From Saccharopolyspora endophytica (lineage in GTDB: Bacteria; Actinomycetota; Actinomycetes; Mycobacteriales; Pseudonocardiaceae): DNA of 64,000 nucleotides. The stretch spans positions 141,044 through 205,043 of the forward strand of contig NZ_JAGPXE010000013.1 of NCBI RefSeq assembly GCF_018070075.1, read 5' to 3'. Position numbers and translations under genes: made by a program. Below are positions 44,758 to 52,629 of the stretch, one piece after another (within the stretch, counting starts at the first letter, position 1; each line of letters begins with the position of its first letter). The notes under the pieces were generated by a model that made no database searches, was not told where the DNA came from, and was given only the letters and a program-made list of their open reading frames with translations.

Positions 44758-46241
44758 GCGCTCACCTCCGGGCCTTCCTGCCAGCCTTCGGGGCTGTACC
44801 CGGGTGGTTCCCACGCCCCGTCGGGCACCAGCGCCAGGCGGGTACGCATCTCCAGCTCCTGCAAGGTGTGCAGGTACAGCGCCGTGGTCGTCACCGAGGT
44901 GTGGCCCAGCCGGATCCGCACCCAGTTCAACGGATCACCGAACACGCGCTGGTAGGTCAGCCGCTGGCCTTCGTTGAGCTCGCCCAGGGCCTGAATGTGG
45001 CCGCGCCACAGCAATTCCAGCGTGATCACCGCGAACGAGTGGCGCAGCATGTGCGGGGTCGCTGACAGGTCCACACCCTGACCTGCGCACCGGGCGTTGG
45101 CCTCGGCGAACACCTGCCGCCAGCCCGACACCGACATCGGCATCCCATGCTGGTTGAGCCACAGCATCGCCGGTTCCCACCCCTGCTCGGTGGCCATCAG
45201 AAGACGCCGCCGCTCACCCGGGCTCAGCCGGTCCACCCCAACCCAGCGGCCACCGAGCCGCACCCGCGGCTTCGCCGGATCCTCCACCAGCAACGACCGG
45301 CTGGTCGGGGTGTAGGCGCCGCGCTGCCGAGCCTCCTCGACGATCTCCCGGCGGTCCCACTCCAGGTAATCCCGCACGTCCCGCAGCACCGAGATCGGCA
45401 CGTAGATCGCCCGCCCGGACCCGCCCTTGGCGATCGCATCGGGAAGCACCGTGCGGGCGTTGACGATCCCGGACCCCGTGCCGGGCAGCTCCGGCACCTC
45501 GAACAGCGTCAGCGACGCCTGTTCGGTCAGCCTCAGTCCCGTGCGCACCATCAAGTCCGCGAACGCGCAGTTCCGCGCCGCCCACCGACCGCGGAACTCC
45601 CTGCGGGGAAGCTCGTCGGCGTCGAACCCGCACACCCCAACGTTGCGCCACCGCCGATACGAGGCCGGAGGCAACCACTTCACCTCCCGCCGCGGCCCAG
45701 CGTGCGAGGACTCCGCCGGCACCTGTCGTCCTTCTCCCCGGCCCGGCCACGGCGACCACGGCGCTGCTTCGCGCTGCCGGATCGGGTTCGCCCGCACCAG
45801 ATCCTGCTCGAAGGCCCACAGGTAGAACTGGTTGACCGTGGCGACCTCTCGATCCCACGTGGAGTCCTGCACTCGTGGCCCGCGCTCATCCCGGCGGCGC
45901 CACCACTCGTAGGCCGCCCGGTCGTCCTCCGTGGCGTCCCGCCATCCTCGGCCGTCGCGCGCTGACCACAGGAACGAGAAGAACGTCCGCAGATCCCTCG
46001 CGTGCGCGACCTGCGTGTTCCACGGCGAATGCGCCAGCCACACCGAGAAATACCGGTTCAGCGCCACGTCGTACTCACCGCGCGGCCCCAGCAGGAACGG
46101 CTGGTCCTCCGGTGCACGCGCGGTCGAGTCCTCCGGTACGCGCGAGAACAGCCCGGGAAGCGCCCGCATCAGTGCGGTGTCCTCGCGTGGCCGCACCGGC
46201 TCGCTCCGGGTGAAGTGCACCCGCCAGCCCATGATCGACAT
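44754..46241 (-). CDS. Tyrosine recombinase, first of the trio (TnpA-like)
   Basis: 495 residues from ATG 46241; 46271 and 46232 are other candidates. The catalytic set is complete: LMVRTGLRLTEQASL, ATPHMLRHSFAVITL, and RIRLGHTSVTTTALYLHTL. The N-terminal domain has YFSVWLAHSPWNTQVAHARD, a usual core-binding segment. It is the most canonical enzyme of the three, and is promoter-proximal. Confidence 0.85.
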   Translation of the reverse strand: MSIMGWRVHFTRSEPVRPREDTALMRALPGLFSRVPEDSTARAPEDQPFLLGPRGEYDVALNRYFSVWLAHSPWNTQVAHARDLRTFFSFLWSARDGRGWRDATEDDRAAYEWWRRRDERGPRVQDSTWDREVATVNQFYLWAFEQDLVRANPIRQREAAPWSPWPGRGEGRQVPAESSHAGPRREVKWLPPASYRRWRNVGVCGFDADELPRREFRGRWAARNCAFADLMVRTGLRLTEQASLTLFEVPELPGTGSGIVNARTVLPDAIAKGGSGRAIYVPISVLRDVRDYLEWDRREIVEEARQRGAYTPTSRSLLVEDPAKPRVRLGGRWVGVDRLSPGERRRLLMATEQGWEPAMLWLNQHGMPMSVSGWRQVFAEANARCAGQGVDLSATPHMLRHSFAVITLELLWRGHIQALGELNEGQRLTYQRVFGDPLNWVRIRLGHTSVTTTALYLHTLQELEMRTRLALVPDGAWEPPGYSPEGWQEGPEVSA

Positions 46242-46281
46242 GACGGCGGAGGCTACTACCGGACAGTTCAAAAGCGCATAA

Positions 46282-47001
46282 CCGAAACTCGACGGCTACC
46301 GGGTGATCGCGTTCGCTGGACTCGGACTGCTGCAATCCCGGCAAGGCCGGACCGCCCTGACCACCCGGTTTCCAGAAGTCACTGCGGACCTCGCCACCCT
46401 CGGCCGCGACGTCGTCCTCGATGGGGAACTGGTCGCGCTTCGCGGCGGGCACCTCGAGTTCGCCTCACTCCAGACAGGACCCGCACGCCGCGCCCGCGAG
46501 CACGTCACCGTCATCTACATGGCCTTCGATCTCCTGGCCACGGGTGATGAGGACCTTCGCACCAGGTCCTACCTCGACCGGCGTGCCGCACTCGCCGACC
46601 TGCTCGCACACCCTCGACCGCACCTGCAACTCGTCACCCACACCCTCGACCCCAACGCCGCTCGCGAATGGCTGGACCCGAGCTGGGGCGCGACCGGCGT
46701 CGAGGGTGTCGTGGCCAAGCCCCGCACCTCGCGCTACGGGCGTCGGTGCGGCTGGCTCAAAATCCGCCGAACCCTCACCACCGAGGCCGCGGTCCTCGGC
46801 GTCTCCGGTGCCGACTCGCTCGTGCTCGGAGCGCCAGGCCACGCCGGGGGATGGCGGATCACCGGAATCTCGCTGCCCGTACCAGCGGCACTTCGCGCTG
46901 AGCTGGCCGCCCACCTGAAAGCCGATCCGGCCCGGCTCGACCCCGTGCGGCTACCGGGCACCCTCGGCGGCCTGCCGGGCGACCAGGACCAATTGGGATA
47001 G
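46282..47001 (+). pseudogene. ATP-dependent DNA ligase gene, 5' truncated
   Basis: The open frame begins directly after a TAA (46279-46281) with PKLDGYRVIAFAGLG. K-L-D-G is the active-site motif I of ATP-dependent ligases. Motif III (VVLDGELVALRGG), motif IV (GVEGVVAKPRTSRYG) and motif V (GWLKIRR) follow, then part of the OB domain. The first 25 or so residues, including the start codon, are gone. The first usable GTG (46303) lies after the active-site Lys. It was probably the partner of the Ku gene, lost when the recombinase element entered. Confidence 0.75.
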
Positions 47002-47152
47002 ATGCAACATTGATGCATCGGCGGATACCGCGCTGAGCAGCAGGTCAGCGGGAACAGTAGCGCCCAGTCGACTCCCGCCGTCGTTGAGGTGAGCTGGAAA
47101 AACAGGAGACCGGCTAGATCAAGAGCCACAATGTTGTGTTTAATGCAACACC

Positions 47153-48271
47153 GTGGATCAGGTGGATTTGCCGGGTACCGCGCGCTCGGTGCTGGCCGAC
47201 GGGGTGGTGCATCTCGACCCGGCACCGGCGGTGTTCGCGGCGATGTTGGAGGGCTGGGCGCGCCAGCAGCGTGTCCGGTTCTTACGCGACGAGACGATCA
47301 AGCGGCGGCTTGATCTGCTGCGGCGCCTGCACCGGTTCTCCGAGCTGTACCCGTGGCAGTGGAACGTGGGCGAGGTCGAGGCCTTCTTCGATCACCTGCG
47401 GTCCGGTTCGCGGCCGATCGCGGCCTCGACCGCGCGGGGCTATCAGACGGACCTGCGGATGTTCCTGGACTACCTGGTCGATGCCCGTTATGGCTGGACC
47501 GAGCTGTGCAGCGAGAAGTTCGCGGAGGTGCCGCGACAGCTGCTGCATCCGGAGAACAGCGTCGTGCACGCCGCGGAGTTCGAGGGGCGGCCGGGACGCC
47601 GGCCGTTGAGCTACGACGAGGTCCAGGAACTGTTCGACGCCGCCGACGGCAGGGTGGAGCAGATCCGGGCCCGAGGCCGTAAGGGCGCACTGGCCGCCCA
47701 GCGCGGGGCGGCGATGCTCAAGACCATCTACGCCTTCGGACTACGTCGCCGCGAAGCCTGGGGCCTGGATGTGGTCGACTTCCGCCGCAACCCGAAAGTG
47801 CGGGAGTTCGGCCAGTTCGGCGGCGTGTTCGTCCGCTGGGGCAAGTCCTCACGGGGCGGCCCGCCGAAGCGGCGCACGGTGCTGCTGGTGCCGGAGATGG
47901 ACTGGGTCGTGCCGGTGCTGGAGCAGTGGGTGGCCGAACTGCGCCCGATGTTCAGCCCCGGCAAGCACCCCGCGGTGTGGATCACCGAGCGGCGGGGCCG
48001 GTTGAGCTACCGCAAGATCGACCAGCTCTTCGCGGTCGTGCGCGACGAAGCCGGTCTGGACCCGGAGCTGGATCTGCACTGCCTGCGCCATTCCTACGTC
48101 ACGCACCTGATCGAGTTCGGTTACCCGGAGAAATTCGTCCAGGACCAGGTAGGCCATTCCTACGCCTCGACAACCGCCCTGTACTCCGGGGTTTCCGACG
48201 AATACCGCAACCGGCTGCTGACCAGCGCGCTGCGGTCACGCACCAGCGACCTGTGGGAGAGCACCCCGTGA
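47153..48271 (+). CDS. Tyrosine recombinase of a three-gene module
   Basis: 372 residues from GTG 47153. N-terminal binding domain, then catalytic residues: AFGLRRREAWGLDVVDF, LDLHCLRHSYVTHLIEFG, and VGHSYASTTALYSGVSD. It is fully canonical. The upstream 150 bp contain repeats of TGCAACA (47004 and 47145) and a GATGCATC palindrome, possibly the end of this unit. It is followed in GTGA overlap by a Cro/C1-type gene. Confidence 0.85.
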   Translation: MDQVDLPGTARSVLADGVVHLDPAPAVFAAMLEGWARQQRVRFLRDETIKRRLDLLRRLHRFSELYPWQWNVGEVEAFFDHLRSGSRPIAASTARGYQTDLRMFLDYLVDARYGWTELCSEKFAEVPRQLLHPENSVVHAAEFEGRPGRRPLSYDEVQELFDAADGRVEQIRARGRKGALAAQRGAAMLKTIYAFGLRRREAWGLDVVDFRRNPKVREFGQFGGVFVRWGKSSRGGPPKRRTVLLVPEMDWVVPVLEQWVAELRPMFSPGKHPAVWITERRGRLSYRKIDQLFAVVRDEAGLDPELDLHCLRHSYVTHLIEFGYPEKFVQDQVGHSYASTTALYSGVSDEYRNRLLTSALRSRTSDLWESTP

Positions 48272-48585
48272 TCAAGAAGATGGGCATCGACTGGCACCTG
48301 CGGCTACGGATGGCCGAGCAGGGGATGTTTCAGACCTCCGACCTCGTGCCGTTGCTGGCCGAGCGGGGAATCCACCTGTCCCGCGAGCAGGTCTACCGCC
48401 TGGTGGCCCAACCGCCGCAGCGACTGTCGATGGACGTGCTGGCCGCCTTGTGCGACATCCTCGGCTGCCAGCCCAACGACCTCATCGAGGTCCAGGTCGT
48501 CAACGAGGAACGCCGCAAGACCGCCGAGCAAGGGCGTACGGCCGCGCCGCCGGTGCGGCGCAGCACGATCCGGCGGCCGGACTGA
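48268..48585 (+). CDS. Cro/C1-type small DNA-binding protein
   Basis: 105 residues, GTGA-coupled. The helix-turn-helix of the YozG/HTH_26 kind reads HLRLRMAEQGMFQTSDLVPL, then LSREQVYRLVAQPPQRLSMD, and VLAALCDILGCQPNDLIEV. The tail is basic. Coupling to two recombinase genes suggests it acts as an accessory or regulatory factor of the recombination module. Confidence 0.8.
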   Translation: MIKKMGIDWHLRLRMAEQGMFQTSDLVPLLAERGIHLSREQVYRLVAQPPQRLSMDVLAALCDILGCQPNDLIEVQVVNEERRKTAEQGRTAAPPVRRSTIRRPD

Positions 48586-50792
48586 TGGCGAAAACCACGA
48601 CCCGCGAACGGGTCGCGGCCACCCTCGCCGCGCGTGCCCGGGTGCTTGACCACCTGGTAGCCCACCTCCCCGGCGTTGACCGGGACCAGGCGCGCGAGAT
48701 CCTCATCGCGGTCAACGCCGACGGCTACACCGGGCTGCGCAACCTCGACGCGCACTTGCAGACCAACCCCGACGCGCTGGTCGCTGGCTCGCCGGAGTGC
48801 CCGACCGTGCTGGTGAGGCTGGTGCAGCACCTGGCCGCACGCGGGTTTGCCGTCGTGCTGGTGCCCTGCGCAGGGTGCGGTCGCACGGACAAGCCGTTGC
48901 CGCTGCAGGGAACCGGCGGACGGATCTGCGATACCTGCTGGGTCCGCGATCCCTCGCGACATGAGCCGTGTGCACGGTGCGGGAAACGTCGGCGGCCGCA
49001 AAAGCGGCAGCCCGACGGCTCCGCACTGTGCTCCAGCTGCCACGCGAACCCTCAGTACCGCTGTAGCGGTTGCGGCCAGGTCGACATCGCCGCCGCACGC
49101 GGTCCGGACGGACCGCTGTGCCCTCGCTGCTACGAGTCGACCACGCGTCCTCGGCGTCGCTGCGGCCAGTGCGGCGAGGTCCGGATCATCAACAAGCGCG
49201 ACCCCGACGGTGACCGGGAACTGTGTAAGCGCTGCAACCACACCATCGCGCAGTGCTCGCGCTGCGGCCGACGGCGGCCGTGCCGCAGGGCCGCCACGGA
49301 TGCGCCGGTGTGCCGTTCGTGCGTGGACGTTCCCACCTCGCCGTGCGCTCGCTGTGATCGACCGCGCCCTGTCGCGGCTTACTGGCCCATCGGTGGTGTC
49401 TGCCGGGACTGCTACCGCACCAGCCGAGCCAACCCGAAGCTGTGCCCGAGCTGCGGGCACATCCGGCCCCTCATCGGGCACGATCCCGCCGGGCGCGACG
49501 CGTGCGGGCCGTGCTCAGGCGCGGACGTCGACTACGCCTGCCGCACCTGCGGATCCGGCGCCGAGGAACTGTTTCACCAGGGGCGATGCGTGCGTTGCGT
49601 GGCCGCCGAGCGGCTTCGGTGCAAGTTCGTCGACGAGAACGGCGACGTCCCCGCGGCACTGCAGCCGCTGCTTGACTCGCTGGCGCGGGCCGAACGCGCC
49701 CGATCGGTCCTGGAATGGCTGCGCCGCGACAACAGCGGCGCCGAGATCCTGCGCGGCATGATCGGCCGCGACGACATCAGCCATGCCGCCCTCGATGCCC
49801 TGCCACCAGGGCCAGCAGTCATCGCGCTGCGCGCCATGCTCGTCCATCTGGGCATCTTGGCGAAACGCAACGAGGCCCTGGCCGCAGCCGACGCCTGGGC
49901 CGAGCGCACCGTACGAGCACTTCCCGAGCATCACCGCCGCATCATCGCTCCCTACGCTCACTGGTCAGCCCTGCGCAGCGCCCGCCACCGCGCGGAACAC
50001 AAGCGATTCACCGAACACAGCGGTGCCCGTGCCCGCATGCTGATCAACGTGGCCATCAGCCTGCTGACCTGGGCAGAAGAGCGAAACACCAGCCTGGCCC
50101 AACTCACCCAGGCCGACGTCGACGAATGGCTGTCCGCAGGCGGGAACCGCCTACAGTCCCGCCACTTCCTGCGTTGGGCCCGGAGACGACGACTCGTCGG
50201 CGAGCTCGATCTGCCCCGCCACCGCAGCAGTGATCCGCAGGACTTCCTCACCGAAGATGACTACGGGCGACTCCTGCAGCGTTGCCTGCACGACCAGGAC
50301 GTTCCGCTCGACGTCCGGGTCGCCGGCGCGCTCGTGGTCGTCTTCGGGCTCCATGTGGCCCGGATCGTCGAACTGACCACCGACGACCTCGATCTCGGCA
50401 GCGAGCCACAACTGCGGCTCAACGGCCACTGCCTCGTCCTGCCACCAGTGCTCGGCTCTCTGCTTGCCCAGCACGTCGGGACGGCCACCACCACGTCCCT
50501 GGTCGGGCGGTCGGGCACACCCGCGAACTGGCTGTTCCCGGGGCAACAAGCAGGTCGGCCACTGGCAGCGGCCAGCTTGGTCTCCAAGCTCACCGCCCAC
50601 GACATCCCCACCAGGATCAGCCGCAACTCAGCCCTGCTCAGCCTGGCCAGCGACCTCCCAGCAGCAGTGCTGTCCACCCTGCTCGGGCTCAGCGAAACCG
50701 CGGCGGTCCAGTGGGTGCGCCGAACCAAACGGGACTGGCACGCCTTCCTGCAAGCCCGAGCGCACGATCAAGCCCACCAGCGGCGAAGTTGA
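48585..50792 (+). CDS. Zinc-knuckle protein with degenerate tyrosine-recombinase domain
   Basis: 735 residues; the start shares one base with the TGA of the previous gene. Residues about 90-360 hold a long series of CxxC and CxxxC zinc ribbons: VPCAGCGRTDKPL, EPCARCGKRRRPQ, YRCSGCGQVDIAA, RRCGQCGEVRII and several more. Residues about 440-735 look like a recombinase: a core-binding half (LTQADVDEWLSAGGNRL) and a catalytic half with VVVFGLHVARIVELTTDDLD. HxxR is replaced by ISRNSALLSLA and the nucleophile Tyr by Trp (TAAVQWVRRTKRDW). It is thus probably not catalytic, but a DNA-binding partner of the first gene. Confidence 0.75.
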   Translation: MAKTTTRERVAATLAARARVLDHLVAHLPGVDRDQAREILIAVNADGYTGLRNLDAHLQTNPDALVAGSPECPTVLVRLVQHLAARGFAVVLVPCAGCGRTDKPLPLQGTGGRICDTCWVRDPSRHEPCARCGKRRRPQKRQPDGSALCSSCHANPQYRCSGCGQVDIAAARGPDGPLCPRCYESTTRPRRRCGQCGEVRIINKRDPDGDRELCKRCNHTIAQCSRCGRRRPCRRAATDAPVCRSCVDVPTSPCARCDRPRPVAAYWPIGGVCRDCYRTSRANPKLCPSCGHIRPLIGHDPAGRDACGPCSGADVDYACRTCGSGAEELFHQGRCVRCVAAERLRCKFVDENGDVPAALQPLLDSLARAERARSVLEWLRRDNSGAEILRGMIGRDDISHAALDALPPGPAVIALRAMLVHLGILAKRNEALAAADAWAERTVRALPEHHRRIIAPYAHWSALRSARHRAEHKRFTEHSGARARMLINVAISLLTWAEERNTSLAQLTQADVDEWLSAGGNRLQSRHFLRWARRRRLVGELDLPRHRSSDPQDFLTEDDYGRLLQRCLHDQDVPLDVRVAGALVVVFGLHVARIVELTTDDLDLGSEPQLRLNGHCLVLPPVLGSLLAQHVGTATTTSLVGRSGTPANWLFPGQQAGRPLAAASLVSKLTAHDIPTRISRNSALLSLASDLPAAVLSTLLGLSETAAVQWVRRTKRDWHAFLQARAHDQAHQRRS

Positions 50793-50845
50793 GGCGCACC
50801 GCCACTGGCTTTGGGTCGCGAGGTTCTGGGGCCGGTGCCGTCGGG

Positions 50846-51448
50846 TCACAGGCCGAAGGCTCCGCCCTCGATGAGGATGAGCAGACCGATGGCGATCAGG
50901 ACCACGGGCAGCACGATGTGGCCCCAGCGGGCAAGCGTTTTGGCAACGACCGGACGCGTGGCGAAGAACCGGCCCGCGACGCACCACACTGCCACCAGCC
51001 CGAGAAACACCACGACGTACACGCTCATCCCGCCGATGCCAGCGGTAGCGAAGACCGGCACATAGACGCCGATGTTGTCACCGCCGTTAGCGAGGGTGAC
51101 CGCAGCAACCGCCAGCGGGCCCGGCCCGCCCTCCCTCACCGGTGTCTCGTCATCGTCGCCGCCGTTGCGGTGGTTCTTCCACGCCTGCCACGCGGCCTTG
51201 AGCCCCAGCGCCAGCGGCAGCAAACCGAGATAGGGAATGGCGGACTTCGGCAGGAAGGTAGCGCCGAACGCGGCAGCCACGGCCACAACGAGGATCGCAG
51301 CAAAGCCCAGGTACTGGCCCAGCACGATGCGACGCCCAGAGCCTCGGTGCCCGGCGCCCTGGGCGAAGAACAGCGCCAGGATGACGATGTCGTCGATATT
51401 GGTGACGGCGAACAACCCAGCTGCCTGCCCGATGGTTCCCAGGTTCAC
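50846..51448 (-). CDS. cadD: CadD-family cadmium resistance transporter
   Basis: 200 residues from GTG 51448, with GGAGGAG upstream. Five to six membrane helices. The paired motifs FAVTNIDDIVILALFFAQ and TLANGGDNIGVYVPVFAT are the CadD/LysE-like signature, which contains the acidic residues in the membrane. It exports Cd2+ (and related ions) by family. It converges with the zinc-knuckle gene. Confidence 0.85.
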   Translation of the reverse strand: MNLGTIGQAAGLFAVTNIDDIVILALFFAQGAGHRGSGRRIVLGQYLGFAAILVVAVAAAFGATFLPKSAIPYLGLLPLALGLKAAWQAWKNHRNGGDDDETPVREGGPGPLAVAAVTLANGGDNIGVYVPVFATAGIGGMSVYVVVFLGLVAVWCVAGRFFATRPVVAKTLARWGHIVLPVVLIAIGLLILIEGGAFGL

Positions 51449-51560
51449 GAGTGGCGCTCTCCTCCGATGCGGGTGTCCCGGCGAGACTACGAGACTCAGC
51501 GCTTGTTCCAGCTGCTGCCGGAACTCGCGAGCAACGCCAGATGCCCGCCGCCGAGCGGGT

Positions 51561-52193
51561 TCAGGTGCGGGTGGCCACGCCGAGGAGGTAGTCGCCGCCG
51601 ATGTGGGTGCGCCAGCTCTCGGAGGCTGTGAGGCCGTGGCGGGGAAGTTCGGCGAGGAATTCTCCGGCGGTGAAGCGGTTGTCGGTGGGGTGGTCGAACA
51701 GTCGCTGGTAGGTGGGGCGGGCGAGTGCGGTGGCGGTGACCTCGTCGAAGTAGAACCGTCCGCCGGGTTTGAGCACGCGGGCGACTTCGGCGAGGGCGTC
51801 TCGCCAGTTGGGGATGTGGTGGATGATCGCGAAGTCGAACACCGCGTCGTAGCTGGCATCTTGGCCGCTGCCGAAGGGCGCGAAGCCGGTGCGGAGGTCG
51901 GTAGCGCTGCCTTGGGCGAGGTGTACGCGGCCGGTGTGACGGGCCAGGCGCTTGCGCGCTCGGGCAATCATCGCTGGGTCGAGGTCGACGGCGTCGACGT
52001 GGGCGGCGCCGAAACGGTCGAGGATGAGCCGGGTGCCGTAGCCGGGGCCGCAGCCGAGTTCGGCCACCAGGCCGCCGGGGACACGTCCGCCGAGGTTGAT
52101 GAGCTCCCGGGCCTCGTAGCGCTGCAGCCACCGCCGGGGCGGGGAGTTGACCAGCATGGATTCGATCCGGTTCATCAACATGGTTGCCGTCAC
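51561..52193 (-). CDS. Class I SAM-dependent methyltransferase
   Basis: 210 residues. Motif I is LVAELGCGPGYGTRLIL, acidic loop VDAVDLDPAMIARARKRL, and motif III/IV ASYDAVFDFAIIHHIPNW. C-terminal ESWRTHIGGDYLLGVAT. This is a UbiE-like small-molecule methyltransferase; the substrate is unknown. It is divergent from the CmtR-like sensor gene, with 37 bp between starts, and lies between cadmium genes. Metal-controlled expression is likely, and methylation of a metal(loid) is a possibility that the sequence does not show. Confidence 0.8.
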   Translation of the reverse strand: MTATMLMNRIESMLVNSPPRRWLQRYEARELINLGGRVPGGLVAELGCGPGYGTRLILDRFGAAHVDAVDLDPAMIARARKRLARHTGRVHLAQGSATDLRTGFAPFGSGQDASYDAVFDFAIIHHIPNWRDALAEVARVLKPGGRFYFDEVTATALARPTYQRLFDHPTDNRFTAGEFLAELPRHGLTASESWRTHIGGDYLLGVATRT

Positions 52194-52198
52194 TCTCG

Positions 52199-52242
52199 AT
52201 TCATCGTCGGAATCTGGTTATTATCGTTCTATGGCGATGAAT
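52199..52242. promoter_or_regulatory. Divergent promoter/operator of the cadmium sensor
   Basis: ATTCATCG (52199-52206) and CGATGAAT (52235-52242) are perfect 8-bp arms around the sensor start. TTATTATCG, 7-10 bp before ATG 52231, resembles a -10 box for a leaderless transcript. Binding by the sensor is inferred. Confidence 0.4.
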
Positions 52243-52629
52243 AGCACAGGGGCATGTCCCGCGTCGAGCACCGGGGCGGATGTTGCTCCGGCGGTGGCGT
52301 TGTTCCACAGCCTCTCGGATCCGACCAGGTTGGCGATCGTGCAGCGGTTGGCCGGTGGAGAGGTCCGAGTGGCGGACCTGGTCCGCGAGTTGGGGTTGGC
52401 GCAGTCGACGGTGTCGGCGCACGTGGCCTGTCTGCGTGACTGCGGCCTGGTGGTGGGCCGTCCGCAGGGCCGGCAGATGTTCTACGCCCTGGCACGTCCG
52501 GAGCTGATGGACCTGCTGGCGTCGGCGGAGACCCTGTTGGCGGCTACCGGTAGCGCGGTGGCGTTGTGCCCCACCTACGGCGCCGGTACACAGGCCGCCG
52601 TCGAGGAGACCGAGGAGGTCGGGCGATGA
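52231..52629 (+). CDS. cmtR: CmtR-like ArsR-family metal sensor
   Basis: 132 residues from ATG 52231. ArsR winged helix: LFHSLSDPTRLAIVQRLAGG, then VRELGLAQSTVSAHVACLRD. The Cd(II)/Pb(II) ligands of CmtR are present: two Cys in the recognition helix (ACLRDCGLV, C-x3-C) and one C-terminal Cys (ALCPTYGAG). When metal binds, it leaves DNA. It overlaps the P-type ATPase gene by 4 bp, so both are co-expressed. Confidence 0.88.
   Translation: MAMNSTGACPASSTGADVAPAVALFHSLSDPTRLAIVQRLAGGEVRVADLVRELGLAQSTVSAHVACLRDCGLVVGRPQGRQMFYALARPELMDLLASAETLLAATGSAVALCPTYGAGTQAAVEETEEVGR

Larger units (their letters stand above)
40755..46275 (-). mobile_element. Three-recombinase element (Tn554/RIT-like) lying between Ku and ligase
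   Basis: Four same-strand genes overlap by 4 bp each: a 495-residue recombinase, two recombinases of exactly 602 residues each, and a DUF6262/TnpC-like gene. This combines the recombinase trio of RIT elements with the TnpA-TnpB-TnpC set of Tn554. Its last gene ends inside the Ku stop and its first begins about 40 bp before the ligase fragment. Exact ends and terminal repeats were not identified. Confidence 0.65.
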
